64,000 nucleotides of DNA from NCBI RefSeq assembly GCF_022539315.1, contig NC_066314.1:41167180-41231179 (forward strand), in the 5' to 3' direction. Numbering within the stretch: the first letter of the stretch is position 1; every line of letters starts with the position of its first letter. A model generated the notes under the pieces. That model was not told where the DNA came from. It worked only from the letters and a program-made list of their open reading frames with translations, and made no database searches. Below, one piece after another: positions 1 to 11,994 of this stretch. The DNA is from Serinus canaria (Eukaryota; Chordata; Aves; Passeriformes; Fringillidae). The position numbers and the translations under genes were made by a program.

Positions 1-333
1 AATCCAGACAGCAGTAAGAGAGAGGTTCTCATAGAAAGAGTGTAACTGTGGAAGTAGAAGGAAGAGTGGGCAAATATTTAGATCAAAATTCAGATTTAAG
101 ACATAAAAATCTGAATTGCTGTCTAAAATTTAGTTAGCTATTACCTTTCAGGTTTACAGCACATCAAAATTACAGCTTTAAATTACAGAATATCCCAGAG
201 AATTTAGTAGATTTTAGAACACCAAAATAATTTTGGAGACATCTCTCATGTCCATACATGGCACTCTACTGGACTTGAAAGGAATTAGATACATGTCACA
301 AATACTCTTTATTTCAATGAATATATAACTTAC

Positions 334-483
334 CTGTGTAAGATGTATTAAATATTCGTTCAGTGAATTAATTGTATTAACACTTGAAGGAGCCATTCCT
401 TCTGGAAGATTCACTGTTTGGAAGACAATATTGGCACCTTCTGACTGATGTAGTAAGCAAATTTCATTTTTCATTCGTTCAAT
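334..483 (-). CDS. CEP290: CEP290 exon 22 (residues 741-790)
   Basis: 150 bases, phase 0 at both ends. Acceptor TTTAG before 483, donor CAG|GTAAGT at 334. Encodes IERMKNEICLLHQSEGANIV followed by a segment ending LNEYLIHLTQ, matching human exon 22. It is the last CEP290 exon in the window; exon 23 (starting ELENKEKKL in human) is not found in bases 1-333. Confidence 0.95.
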
Positions 484-3400
484 CTAAAGATAAGACACAA
501 AACTCTCATAAAGAAGTAGCTCTTGCTATTAGATTAAAAAAACTTATGAAAAATATATTGCTACATCAGTTGTTATTAATAGTCTAATAATTTTCACTTA
601 TATTCTAAAACACTCTAATACTCCTTAAAACAGCCTTTTAAAAATGCTATGATTTCATAAATCAATAAATGCATAATAAATTAAACCAAATTTATCAAAT
701 TACCCCAGCAATCAGGGCAACTACACATATCCTCACAGTTTTATTCCAATTGTTTAAAACATGGTGAATTCCTACTCCTTTAGTAAGATTAAGTTTTGGA
801 AAGAATTATTGCAGTGGTTATTTGACAGTTTTTTTTAAATAAGTCTTTGCATATTCATTTAATTTTAAAAATTAAATGTCTGGTTTTTTGACACTATTTT
901 AGAGGATTAGTTTATCACCAAAGCTGTGATGAAAAGCCTACTTAAATTTAGCCTCTTATAAGATAATATTTCATTCATCATTCTGTCCCTGGAAGAACCA
1001 TTCCACAGACTAAACTGTACAACTTAAAACAAGATATAGAACTGTAAAGACTTAATTTCTGTCACATATTTATAAATAAAAAATGTAAGACTCCTGGCTT
1101 TTTTGAAGAAATAGATCTGTGAGCTTTTTTGGACACAGCTGTCCCCATAAAATAGGCATGTTTGCTGTTTATTTAACATGATGGAATATTGCAAGGACAA
1201 AGTAACATTAAGAAGACCAAGATCTGAAGCTAAAAAGGACAAATTAGTAGGTCCATTACATAAAATTCAGTAAGATTTGTACAATGACACTGAATTCACT
1301 GTCTTATAGATCAAGTGGATTGTTCTAAATCATCAGAACAGCCACTTTTGAAGCTGAAAATAAATTATATAAAATAAATTATATACCTTTTCATTGGCAC
1401 TTGCCAGCTGATTAGACAAACTTGTTGCCTCCTTCTGAGTCTCCTTTAGCTCCTGTCTCAATTCCTCATTTCGTCCTGTAAGCTGGTCAACCTGGGCTTT
1501 CAAGTGTACACTAGCATCAAAGATCCCCTCTGAATTCTTGGACTCCATTGCCTAATGCAGTTAATTAACACAACAAAGAAAAAGTGTAAAAAAAGCTTTA
1601 ATTTCTTCAGAGTAAACTGGAGCCCTCAAGTTTAGACTACATGAAATTAGCAAAAAGAATGACATATTATCCCTGTAAATCCTACAAAGGTAAATAATAA
1701 TTTAGAAGGCAAGCTTACATGAACTAAGCGATCCAGACTAGGGATTTTTAAGGCTGTTTCTCCTCCCTTCATACTAGAATCCTTCTGCATTTCCTTGATG
1801 GCTTGCAATATTTCTTTCATTCCTTGTTCAAGTTGTTTATTCTCTTCTAATAACTCTTTTACTGTAATAAAAGTTGTAAATCTGTTAAAAAACACTGAAA
1901 AATGATTTAAGGTTGCCTAGTACAATTCATCATGATTCTTGTTGATTTGATAAATTAAAAGAATACTCACATTATACATACATAGGCATAAGCAATTATG
2001 AAATTAGAATCAAGAGCTGCTAGGAATACCTGGGAGATGTATCTTAGTGATGAAATATCAAAAAAACCCAAAAAAATTTAAATGCTTTATGGGACTCAAG
2101 TGACTTTACTGAACCTTCCAGTCTTCAATGTTTACTTCACTTTAAATTTCTTTAGTAGCCTGTCTGACCTTTACCAGTTCAGAAACATGGTCGTGTTGGA
2201 AATGTCTGGGTGTGTAACAATGAGGTATCTAGGAACTGTCTGAATTCCTTCTCCAGAATAAGAAAAAAGAGCAATTAAATTATGTGGCTGTCAAGGAGTC
2301 TCAAGACTCCTACCACCTGTAGTTTCTCAATGAAATTCCGATTTCCAGGAAAAATGAGACGTCTGAAAACTGAAAAAACAACAACAAACCTGTCAGGACA
2401 TTCTCTGCATTCAAACAGTATCACTAATCATCCTGAACACCCAGGAGTGAGTTGGATTACTCACACACTTAAAGACTTTACTAAGTCTGAATCAAGAAGG
2501 AAAAACATGAGCTAATATTTTAATGTATTTAATGTGAATAAACTATGTTTCATATACTATCATTAGTTTGGTATCATCATAAATGTATATTTACACATAG
2601 GTACAAGGATATACACTAATATAAACACAATATTTTTTTACAAGTCAGATATTTATGATCACAATTATAGAAACAGAACAACTAAATAAGCAAACTATCT
2701 ACAGGTACTTGATAATGTTCCCTAGTTTTAAAACAGGCTGCAACTTACATTTACATTGAAATTTGGCCATTACAGTCCTGTTCTTCTCCAAATCTCTCTC
2801 TCTTTCACGTAACTCAGTTGCAAGATATTCATTCTAAAGAAAAAAACAAAGTTTCTCCTAGACAAAAAAATATGCAGAATCTAATTTTAGCAGTTTAATA
2901 TTTTAGTCTGACTTTTTCAAATTTGAAATAGGCATTCATGAAAATTTCCCCATCGACATACTGATTTCTTGCCTTAATAGGAACAGAAATGGATTCACTG
3001 GAATAGTTACAGGAGGTGTATCCCATTTAACACTGTCCACAGCAAAATATGACTCTTGGGTCATGTAGCAGCTGGAATAGTGGTCTGGTACAAACCAGAA
3101 GTCTGTGTGGCCTTGTTAGTTGTAGCTCTAGTGATATGAAAACACCAAGAGCTTCAAAATTACATTTGTGTTTAACTAGCTGCCACTCTATCTCATAAAG
3201 GAACCAAAAAAGTGGTTTTTTCCAAGTGATCTGAATTCCCATGTATGCCACAAGTTTTTCTAAGATTTCCCACAGCCTTTTTGCTATATTTTTCTCCATC
3301 TTCAGAATTTCAGCTGGTGCTATTCTATCTGCAAGTGTGTTTCTCCATTACATGAGCTGCCAGGATGTATTTACAACAAATACAGATTATTCACCTGTCT

Positions 3401-6400
3401 TCTAAAATATATTACAAATTATTCATTTGGGGATTTTTTAAAAGCAGTTAATAAAAGCCCCCAGAAAAGTATTTTAAGAAATATTTACAAAATAGGTGGT
3501 TTTAGTTTTTGAAAAAGAAATACAAGAAATGTTCATAAACTTGCTTTTTGAACCTACTTTTGCTTCTACTTCAGCAATGTCATGTCTGTTCAAGAAATCC
3601 AACTTCCTCGTATTCTGTCCCTTCTCTTCTGTAAAGCTATCAGTCATCTGCATATTATCAGCATCCAATCCTAAGTGCAAGCAGATGTAAAAGTAATAAA
3701 TTATTAGGAGATTTTAACTGGTCTTCACTCAAAAGAATACACTCCATTTGTTATATCTGAATTCTAGTGTTCTGCCTTTCCATCTGAGCATTATGGTACG
3801 ATGAGCAGAATGGAACTGAAATTTTAAGAATTTTGAAACACATGAATTATGTAGATTTACTGGAAATTTTGGAAAGATCCTCCTACACCTATTGCAAGGC
3901 AAAGACAGAAGGCCCAGAGATGCATTCCAAGTCATCACAACTCAAGAAGATACCGGGCTGTAAGATCTGGAAATCCAAAACCAATCACCTCTTCCTACAG
4001 ATTCAATGCAATGTATTAAGGCCTTTAATTTAAACAAATGAGTAAGCATAACGTAGCCACAGTAACTTTAAACAGAATTTTTATGCCTAAGTATAAACAG
4101 AATGTTTTTGAAAGAAGGACAGTTTTTATCAAAAACATCCTACCTATTGTTGCAACTCTTCTTCCTTTCTCCTGAGCCAACTTACGAATGTGTTTTTTCA
4201 GTTCAATTCTTTCCTCTTCTAGTCTTTCAATCTGCATATTGTTATACACAGATCAGTATTCCATTTTGTTCAAATGCATTTTTATTACGTAGCTTTTACA
4301 TAAAAGTAGGATTTATCACCTACCTCTTGCAAAAGAATCTGGTTTTCAGCTCTATATTGCTGCTGCTTCAGTGCTTTGCTGTTTCTGAATTCATTTAAAT
4401 CAATCATTGTCTTTGGCTCAAGACCTAAACAAAATAGATAATAGTCATTTATTAAGGAGGAAAATTAATGTTAGTTAATGCAGTTAATTTATGTAAGAAC
4501 ATAACTAAAGAAGCAGAGTTAAAAAAATAATTTGTTATGTAACTATCTATATAACATAAACACACATCTTATACTCCATGTATTAAGAGCAGAAGAAAGC
4601 TTAATTTTACTCAGTTACTCAAAACCCAAAATAAAATAAAGTGGCACCTCAAATTAAATTTATTTACACTTAAATTCTTTTATTTAAAAATAAGCCTCTC
4701 TGAAATTTTCTCTGTGTGTTTCATCTAGCATTACAACTTCAGGATGTTATGGTTTCCAGATACCATATTATGAAGTTTATTAGGCAATGCATGACTGAAG
4801 AGGAATCAAAGCCAAAAAAGAGTAGAGAACCTATTCTCCTAGTTTGTTCACTCAAAGGAACCAGTAAGCCAAGTTCATTCATGCAGTTTGTCCAAACTAA
4901 TTAAAACTACTTGGAAATATTAGCAGAATATAACAAATTATTTCCGGTGACTTGGTACAGTAAAAAATTTCCATTACGGAATCCTATTTGAATTTTTACA
5001 CAACAAATAATTGAACATATGCTGGGTATAGCATACCTAAGCGCTCTCTGAGTTCTTCATTTTCATCAAGAAGGTCATTTATTTTAAGTTCAAGTTTATT
5101 GATTTCCTTAATTAATGACTCAATCTCATGTTCTCGTATTTTGACTTGCTTTGTTAAACCTTTGATTTCAGCAACAGCTTCTTCCAAACCATATATTCCC
5201 TGTAAAAACCCCACACAGGAAGTAAGAACAAAACAAGTAAGAACAAAATAACCAATAGAAGACTTACTAAAACAGCCATGAATCTTTCTTTCATTATTAC
5301 ACAGACAAGAAAAAACGTTTTTCAACCTCCATCACTCTTCTGCACTATGCTTAGTGGAAATGATTACTGAATAAAAAGTAAATCCTTTAAATCTGTCTTT
5401 GACTACAGAGGAGCTTGCATATTTCAAAAGTGAGTCCTCCAGCTACATGATCCTTTGAAGAATGGTATCTTGAGCATTCAATTACTGTTCAATAGGGAGA
5501 AGAAGAACGAAGGGGAAGGGCAGCAAAGTAATTTATTTAATTTTTATTTAGAACAATTAAATAAATATGGGAAGACAAAACAATCTCCTAAAAACATGAT
5601 TAATATCCTCTCCACTCTTACAAACTGTTTACCAGTTCATAGTCTCTCATTCTTTTCAAAGTCTCAACAAGCTCTTTGTCTTTTTCTCTAGCATGTGCTT
5701 CTGCCAATTCTGCTGATTTCTCAGCCTCCATAGTTCTCTCTTCTAGCATTTTAAACTTTTCTTGCATATCCCCAGTTTGGTTCGGCTGAGCAAGAGATGA
5801 GTGACCTGGAAAGAAAAACTTTGATGTTTACAATTCAACTAGGAACTCTTGCTATCTGCTATTAATCAAGACAGAAACACATCAGAAAACACTTTAAAGG
5901 AGATTTTAATTTCCTGCTCTTTTTAATTAGGAAATTACAAGACACTACATATAAGAGGTTGGGTTCTCTTCCCCCTAACATTTCCTTCAAACAGTATTTA
6001 TCATAAGTGAGTGCACAGAAAGGACACCAGAATTTATTTGGAATTGCAAGCTATTACTCCCTTTCAATTCTTCATGGAGCTGAGACATTATATTTTATGC
6101 TCTAACTTTTACAGATCAGGAATAATTTTATTGCCCATCAAACCCACTGAGGTAATCTGGATAAATTCAAACTCTTCATGAATGTTTAATAAAAGAAAAT
6201 TAAGAAAAAATATTAGAGACTAAAATTACTCAAATACTGCAATTTTTTTCCCCTGTGTTTTTTAAAAAAATAAAGAATGCTAAGTAAATTTGTGGTTTCT
6301 GATTTTCCTGATTTTTACATTAATACAAAACAGTCATTTTACCTTTATCTTTTTGGAGATCATCTTTTAATTTCTCAATAACGAAGGCATTTTTCTCCAT

Positions 6401-9400
6401 TTCTTTGGTATACTGTTCAACTTGCTCAGTGAGCAATCTTATCTGAGCATCTCGTTCTTGAACACCCTATGCATGCAAAATAAGAAAAGAAACTCCATTA
6501 AAGGATCCTTCTTTACTGACAGGCAAACTAGCAATACAGAACACCACATGGGAAATGAAGAAATTACATGTAGCTAATACAAAACAATTTACAGAACATC
6601 AAATATACTATACTCACAACAGAGAGTTAAGATATTATCTAGAAGTTTGGCATATAAATGTAAAGCAGGAAAAATAAAAAAGTAAAACTAAAGCACTCAA
6701 ACACAGCAAAATAAGCAGCATTTCCATATAATGACTTTAAATAAAAACAGTTCTCTCAGAGTTTCCCAGTGTTAGAGGAAAAGTTTTGGATAATACAGAT
6801 TTCTTGGCAGCTTCTTCATAAACAACTGCTGCCATTGGGAACTGAGAGATACAAGTTCAAGATAGCTAGGACTAACAATCCATCATACATGACACATGAA
6901 TTGCAGACAGTCTTTCAGCAAGTCATCTAAATGTTCAAAATTCATATTCTATCTTGTTTTGGATGCATATACATTCATAGGTACACACAGACTGTGAACA
7001 TGACTTCGGTGTATACTCTCCTATTTCTGTACTTGTACATGAACTTCAGAAACAACATAGAAATCTTAATGTAATTTTTTCTGTGGTTAATAAAAAGTGG
7101 TAAAAGATAAAAAAGAGACTTGAAAAATATTTACAGGCATTAGCAACAATAAAATAATAGTAATAAGGTAACAATAAAAAGACAAAAAAATCTCAATATC
7201 CTTACTTTATATCAATGTTCTGAAAAACAACTTTTAGGATTTCTTACAAATAGAGCCTAAATTTGAAACCTAAAAGTACAGAGGTTAGCAATTTGTAAAA
7301 GCTTAAATACAACCCTTTAGAAGATAAACACACATTGAAGGATAGCAAGATCAGTCCCTTTTGAGTAAAAACCAGAGCAGTAACTTGATTAATTTTTAAA
7401 AGTCTGCTTAAAATACATGCTTATTTACACAAAACATTACAAAATGCCCTGCTAAGAATGCCCCCTCCTCCCCCCAGCCCCCACAAAAAAGCCTCTATAG
7501 CCATCTCTATAGCCATCTAATCAGCTAAAACCAAACAAATGCTTATCAAAGTTACTTTCAGCTGCTTTTCTCTTCTGAATCTTAAGGCTGATTTGTAATT
7601 TAGGGTGTTTTTCTCTTGAGAAGCTATCTGTCTCTAGGTTTGGAAGACTGAATAAATATATCTCACCACACTGCTCAGTTTACAAGAACCCCAAATGTCA
7701 TTAATAAATGTCATTACACATTTGCTTAAAAAACTTGAAGCAAGGCAGGAAATCATCCTGGAATCAGAGAGTATGCTTTCCAAAGAGACTATTTCTGGAT
7801 TCCTAATGGGCCACATTATTCTGGGGGGACGGGGAGGAGGGTTATGTTTTTAAAGAAAGTGGAGACGTTCAAAATGATGAAGAACTATGTAATTTTGTAA
7901 TTTTGAATATGAGAGATACGCAAATTCAGACAGTTCTATCATATCATCAACCACAGAGTTAATGAGACAAACGAACATAAAAAATAATGTACTAGGTAAG
8001 ACCGTTCCTTTACTAATAAATTTAGTGGAAGCTAAAGCCGTATTTTAGAAGCACTACACAACAGTTTAGAAACACTACATAATAATAAAAGATAAATATG
8101 AAAGTAACAGAGCCAGCCATCAAGAGTTCAGATCATACACACATACATAAAGAGAAGTTTCCTTTGTACATTTTCTATTAAGCTAACTTTGCAGTGGAAT
8201 GAATCAACTTATCACTTAATTCTCAAAATTAAGTATTTTGTATTTGCAAACTACGAAAGACTAAATACATATTTGGTCAATAGCATATGTGATTAATGGT
8301 GATTTCTATGTGTGCAATGTGAATGAACTGTACCTGCTGAAGGGACAGTATACTGTTTCTGTCCACATCAAGTTGGACCATTTTCATTTTCTCTTCCAAG
8401 TTAAATAACATTTGCTGATACTCTAGGAGTTCATCATCTTTTGAAGCTAAGATTTTCTGAAAAGAAGATAAAATAACATCAGAACACTTGAAGTAATTCC
8501 TAGAAAGGACTTTAAAAATACTAAAAAATACCTTCCATTCTTCAACTTTTGCATTTACAGCTGCCATGAGTGGATCATCTTCCTCGTTCTTTGCTTTCAG
8601 CTGGTCTGAAAGATCCTGAACCTAGACATGAACATCACATTAGGTCCAAAAAGGTTTGGACCTAACAAATATATATGTACAAACACACTACACCAAGGAC
8701 ATAATACTTAACAGGTTAGTATTACAACAGCAAGGGAATGACTTTTGAGAACAGTGCATGACTAACATTCTATATAAAAAAATTTTTGTGATCTGCAGTA
8801 AAATTTTAAAATCTATACCACATTCAAAGATCACACTACTTTTAAAGAGCATTACTTTAGAGGAGTGTGTGGTTTTAACTGCATATACAGAAGGTTTTAA
8901 CTTAAGCTAAAATATGAAAACAGAGTAGAAACCTAAAAAAGAATTATACTAAATCATGAGTCATTTCTTACTTGAAATTTGTATTGATCTTTCTCTTTTC
9001 TCAACTCATCCATAATAATATCAGACTGTTGCACAATTAGTTTCATTTTGCTATATTCATCAGTCATCTTCTCCATTTCTTGCACTGATTCCTCAAGGTT
9101 TTTCCTCATTTCTTGGTTTTGAATCTCTAACTTCTCATTAGCTTCAGTCAAATTCTGCAAAAATAAAGAAAAATCTGCTTTTACAAAGTGCCCATCTTAA
9201 TACCTGAAAAAGAACTTGAAAGTCTTATACAAAACTAGCACAGAATAGAGTATTTCCCCTCCAGTTTATCAATTTTAACAAACCCAAACAGCAAGTAAGA
9301 CATAGTTCTCTCCCTGTCAGTAATTTCATTACCTCTACCAAATTCAGAGATGCAGACTGTATGAATGACTGTATCCTTATTATGAATTCCCTTACTCCAC

Positions 9401-11994
9401 ATGACTTTATCTGTAAACTGACATAAGTGCAATGAAACACACTATGGTCAGTAAAACTCCAATAGCTGCTCAATACAATGCATAGACTTTCACCTGAATT
9501 TCATCCAAATACTGGACAAGCTCAGAGCTTCTTTTGGACAGCTGTGATGTGTAATCAGATACCTCTCCTCTTCGTAATGGAATTGCTTCTTTTTGAGAAT
9601 CTATTTGCCTCTGATAGTCAACCACATCCTGACGCAATTGTTCATTCTGCACAAAAAGCAATCCAAACTTAAATCCATTTCTAAGAGCTGAGGACAAAGT
9701 TGTTGCATTTCTAGCAAGCTAACACATAGAGCTAAGACACGCAAAACCCATCCAAACTCCTACAGTCTGCTTTTAGAAGACTTAGAAGCCTCACCTTTTT
9801 CTTTATGCGCTTTTTCTTCATATTAAAAAGGAGAAAACAAGACCAAGAGAACAAAGCATGGAAAATATTAGAAATTAGCTTTGCTTTTGGAAGACTAAAT
9901 ATTAATCAATATAGAGACAAAACAAAATAGCTTTTGTTATACCTCTGCAGGCATATACATATATACAGAAGGGTATTTTGACAAATGATTATCAAGGTTT
10001 TACCCCAGGACAATAATGAAACAAATTTACTAGGAAATAATATCTAACAAAAATTTTAAAAACTCAAAACCCAAAATCCAGGCAAAGCTAATGCACAGTA
10101 GGACTGTTCAAATTGAAATGCAGAGACTTCCTGACCTCAATTAACTACATTTCACTGGAGCAGATGTACCACATATTTACTTTGCACTAGTACTCAGAAA
10201 ATGTTCCAAAATTAAACACCACACCAAAAATTCTAAATACAGAAATATAGTAGTATATTTATAAAAAAAGTTGAAAATACAGTAAATCAGCAATAATTTC
10301 TGCTAACCTCTCTCCTGAATCTGATGTTTTCATTTTCAGCATCTTCAATTCGAAGAGCAAGCTACAAGACAGAAAACCTTAATATGCATCACTGACACCA
10401 CAAAGAACTCCAGAAACAAAAAAAGAAATGCATAGCAATCCTGTCATCAGTGCTTTTTTTTTTTTTGCATTTCAGATGCGTTTTTCAGAATGCAACTTTT
10501 CAGAATATTTGACAGAACACTTCTAGAGATGTCAAGCTCAAGTCCTTCATACCTGTTCATTCACTTTCTTCTCCTTTTCCAACTCTTTTTCTGTATCTGT
10601 TAACTGTCTCTCTTTTTGTTCCAATTGCTTTTCCAGTTGGCGAATCTCATCACGCAAAAAACGAGTATCACGACCACCAGCAGATTTTTGTGCCATCTAA
10701 TGAGCATTAAAATAAGATTATAAATATAGTAGATATTCAAAGTAGAAACAACTAAAAAACCAAAACAGATACTAAGACTAAAATAAATGGGATTTCAAGT
10801 GTAAAAAACTCATTTATTCATCCAAGAGTGGTGCATATTCAAAAAACATAAAAAGCATTTGCTAAAATGTAGGGCTATTTCATGACTTTCCAAGACTAAC
10901 TACTAGTCTAAAATAAAATAATTAGAAGACCCCACCTGAGCAGTCTATGCACTAACAAAATTTTCAAACATACCTCTAATTCATTTTGAAGTTTCACCAG
11001 CTTGGTTTTAAAATTATTTTCTGTTAAAATAGAACAGATACAGTGAATTACCCAATAAGGTAAAAAACACATAAAAACATACATTAAACCAACTGTCTTC
11101 AGAGCAGTTGGTATTTTGTCCAGCTCTCTAAACCTTACAAAAAGCAACAAAACAGCAAGAACAAAAACCTAAAAGCACATTTAACAAATCTTTTAAGAAC
11201 AGTATACAAAAGCTTGCTTACCACATTTGGCTTGCTCCTCCCCGGCTTTTTCAACTTCTTCTAGTGCCAGTTCTACCTCTTGAGCTTTCATCTGAGAAAA
11301 GAAGCACAGCAAGCAAAGAAGAAATATTTACTACTACCATAAACTAAAAGATTTTTCCGTAGACCTTATGTTTAAAACATATTTATTTTGAGAAATTTAT
11401 TTCCATTTATCATCTATATAACTATGTTATTGCATTTCACTTCACTTCCCACTGCTAAATTTCAACAGCTACACAAGAAAGTGCTCTGGTGCAAGCAGGA
11501 ATTTGGCATATAAATTACCTTAGGAGTAAGCAGTATTTTCAGCAACAGGGGAAAAGAAGATCAATTTATACAAAAAACGCCAAACAAACAAACAAAAAAA
11601 CAACAACAACAGAAAAAACCCACAAAGCAAAAGAAATGCATCTGCAAAATTGAAGAAAGTAAGCCTTAATACAAACCTTCAGTAGTGATTGAGTAATTTT
11701 AAAAAGGTGTATCATTTTTTCTGGAGTTTCAGTTTTTAACTCTTTCCCATCAACCTAACAAAAGAAACAAAACTGGTTTTACACTAATATCAATGAAATA
11801 CACAAAATAAATCTTTCATGTATTTGAAGGACCAGAGACAATTTAGGGAAGAAGGTATGACAGAACCCTCATGATCCCTTCTTCTCCAGCACCTTGATCA
11901 TGATATCCAGCAATTTGTCCGCTAGCTCCTCTTGACGAGGCAGAGTATCTGGATCAACATTCATGAGTTTCTTCCAATCTAAAACAGGTGCCAT
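334..11994 (-). CDS. CEP290: CEP290, 5' part (coding exons 2-22, residues 1-790); gene runs off the left edge
   Basis: CEP290 is a very long coiled-coil protein (about 2,480 residues in human) of centriolar satellites, the basal body and the Y-links of the ciliary transition zone, where it gates protein entry into the cilium; human loss causes Joubert, Meckel and Senior-Loken syndromes and Leber congenital amaurosis. Twenty-one minus-strand exons with GT-AG borders and matching phases join into an open frame of 790 codons. The N-terminus reads MAPVLDWKKLMNVDPDTLPR, clearly homologous to the human start. Blocks such as LTEANEKLEIQNQEMRKNLE, DQLTGRNEELRQELK and LEPKTMIDL are near-identical to human. 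Composition is Glu/Lys/Leu-rich heptad coiled coil throughout, with no membrane segment. Start chosen because the ATG at 11994 opens the conserved N-terminus 26 bases inside exon 2. Exons 23 onward lie beyond base 1. No frameshift or stop seen. Confidence 0.97.
1387..1551 (-). CDS. CEP290: CEP290 exon 21 (residues 686-740)
   Basis: 165 bases, phase 0 both sides, acceptor ATTAG, donor AAG|GTATAT. Contains the conserved KAQVDQLTGRNEELRQEL coiled-coil segment. The length is a multiple of three, so skipping it would keep the frame. Confidence 0.95.
1719..1861 (-). CDS. CEP290: CEP290 exon 20 (residues 638-685)
   Basis: 143 bases. Acceptor TTACAG, donor CAT|GTAAGC. Its first two bases complete the Leu codon begun in exon 19. 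Encodes KELLEENKQLEQGMKEILQA and then IKEMQKD and KGGETALKIPSLDRLVH, close to human. Confidence 0.95.
2749..2833 (-). CDS. CEP290: CEP290 exon 19 (residues 610-638)
   Basis: 85 bases, phase 0 to phase 1. Acceptor TTTAG, strong donor AAAT|GTAAGT. Encodes NEYLATELRERERDLEKNRT followed by VMAKFQCK. Confidence 0.93.
3558..3670 (-). CDS. CEP290: CEP290 exon 18 (residues 572-609)
   Basis: 113 bases. Acceptor ACTTAG, donor AAA|GTAGGT. Encodes a relatively divergent segment (LDADNMQMTDSFTEEKGQ, then KLDFLNRHDIAEVEAK); the human equivalent LTTEDLNLTENISQGDR is also one of the less conserved pieces. Confidence 0.92.
4144..4231 (-). CDS. CEP290: CEP290 exon 17 (residues 543-572)
   Basis: 88 bases, phase 0 to phase 1. 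Acceptor ATGCAG, donor ATAG|GTAGGA. Encodes IERLEEERIELKKHIRKLAQ then EKGRRVATI. Confidence 0.94.
4324..4424 (-). CDS. CEP290: CEP290 exon 16 (residues 509-542)
   Basis: 101 bases. Acceptor GTTTAG, donor GAG|GTAGGT. Encodes GLEPKTMIDLNEFRNSKALK then QQQYRAENQILLQE, nearly identical to human. Only 92 bases of intron separate it from exon 17. Confidence 0.95.
5037..5199 (-). CDS. CEP290: CEP290 exon 15 (residues 455-509)
   Basis: 163 bases, phase 0 to phase 1. Acceptor TTACAG, donor TTAG|GTATGC. Encodes GIYGLEEAVAEIK and the conserved KEINKLELKINDLLDENEEL. Confidence 0.95.
5633..5805 (-). CDS. CEP290: CEP290 exon 14 (residues 397-454)
   Basis: 173 bases. Acceptor TTCCAG, donor CTG|GTAAAC. Begins in a Gly codon shared with exon 13 and encodes a variable head (HSSLAQPNQTGDMQEKF) followed by the conserved AELAEAHAREKDKELVETLK. 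Confidence 0.94.
6343..6466 (-). CDS. CEP290: CEP290 exon 13 (residues 356-397)
   Basis: 124 bases, phase 0 to phase 1. Acceptor GCATAG, donor AAAG|GTAAAA. Encodes GVQERDAQIRLLTEQVEQYT then KEMEKNAFVIEKLKDDLQKD. Confidence 0.95.
6467..8333 (-). other. CEP290: CEP290 intron 12 (noncoding)
   Basis: The longest CEP290 intron with both ends in coding exons (1.87 kb). Contains a C-rich patch near 7465-7485 and a short doubled motif (CTATAGCCATCT, 7495-7518). No recognised repeat or exon. Confidence 0.6.
8334..8456 (-). CDS. CEP290: CEP290 exon 12 (residues 315-355)
   Basis: 123 bases, phase 0 both sides, acceptor TTTCAG, donor CAG|GTACAG. Encodes KILASKDDELLEYQQMLFNL and ends SILSLQQ. In-frame if skipped. 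Confidence 0.95.
8532..8621 (-). CDS. CEP290: CEP290 exon 11 (residues 285-314)
   Basis: 90 bases, phase 0 both sides, acceptor TCTAG, donor AAG|GTATTT. Encodes VQDLSDQLKAKNEEDDPLMA then AVNAKVEEWK. The intron to exon 12 is only 75 bases long, among the shortest here. Confidence 0.95.
8972..9154 (-). CDS. CEP290: CEP290 exon 10 (residues 224-284)
   Basis: 183 bases, phase 0 both sides, acceptor TTGCAG, donor CAA|GTAAGA. Encodes LTEANEKLEIQNQEMRKNLE then ESVQEMEKMTDEY, almost unchanged from human; the most conserved CEP290 exon in the window. Confidence 0.96.
9494..9646 (-). CDS. CEP290: CEP290 exon 9 (residues 173-223)
   Basis: 153 bases, phase 0 both sides, acceptor GTGCAG, donor CAG|GTGAAA. 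Encodes NEQLRQDVVDYQRQIDSQKE and ends ELVQYLDEIQ. Confidence 0.95.
9795..9815 (-). CDS. CEP290: CEP290 exon 8, 21-base microexon (residues 166-172)
   Basis: Only 21 bases, encoding KKRIKKK; the human counterpart NKRLKKK is the same length, and the exon is needed to match the human protein between exons 7 and 9. Donor AAG|GTGAGG is good. The acceptor ends ATGAAG, a poor match to CAG or TAG with a broken pyrimidine tract, so recognition may be weak. Skipping removes seven residues and keeps the frame. Confidence 0.85.
10308..10361 (-). CDS. CEP290: CEP290 exon 7 (residues 148-165)
   Basis: 54 bases, phase 0 both sides, acceptor TTGTAG, donor GAG|GTTAGC. Encodes LALRIEDAENENIRFRRE, like human LALRNEEAENENSKLRRE. 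Confidence 0.94.
10553..10696 (-). CDS. CEP290: CEP290 exon 6 (residues 100-147)
   Basis: 144 bases, phase 0 both sides, acceptor CATTAG, donor CAG|GTATGA. Encodes MAQKSAGGRDTRFLRDEIRQ then LEKQLEQKERQL and ends EKEKKVNEQ. Confidence 0.95.
10974..11020 (-). CDS. CEP290: CEP290 exon 5 (residues 84-99)
   Basis: 47 bases. Acceptor TAACAG, donor GAG|GTATGT. Its first two bases finish the Glu codon begun in exon 4; reads ENNFKTKLVKLQNELE, like human ENQLKTKVMKLENELE. Confidence 0.94.
11222..11291 (-). CDS. CEP290: CEP290 exon 4 (residues 61-84)
   Basis: 70 bases, phase 0 to phase 1, acceptor TCTCAG, donor TGTG|GTAAGC. Encodes MKAQEVELALEEVEKAGEEQ then AKC; the human sequence is identical up to that Cys (Phe in human). 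Confidence 0.95.
11677..11754 (-). CDS. CEP290: CEP290 exon 3 (residues 35-60)
   Basis: 78 bases, phase 0 both sides, acceptor TGTTAG, donor AAG|GTTTGT. Encodes VDGKELKTETPEKMIHLFKI then TQSLLK. Confidence 0.95.

Noticed and set aside
1..333. Search for CEP290 exon 23
   Set aside because: No minus-strand segment matches the expected ELENKEKKL-type continuation, so it lies outside the window.
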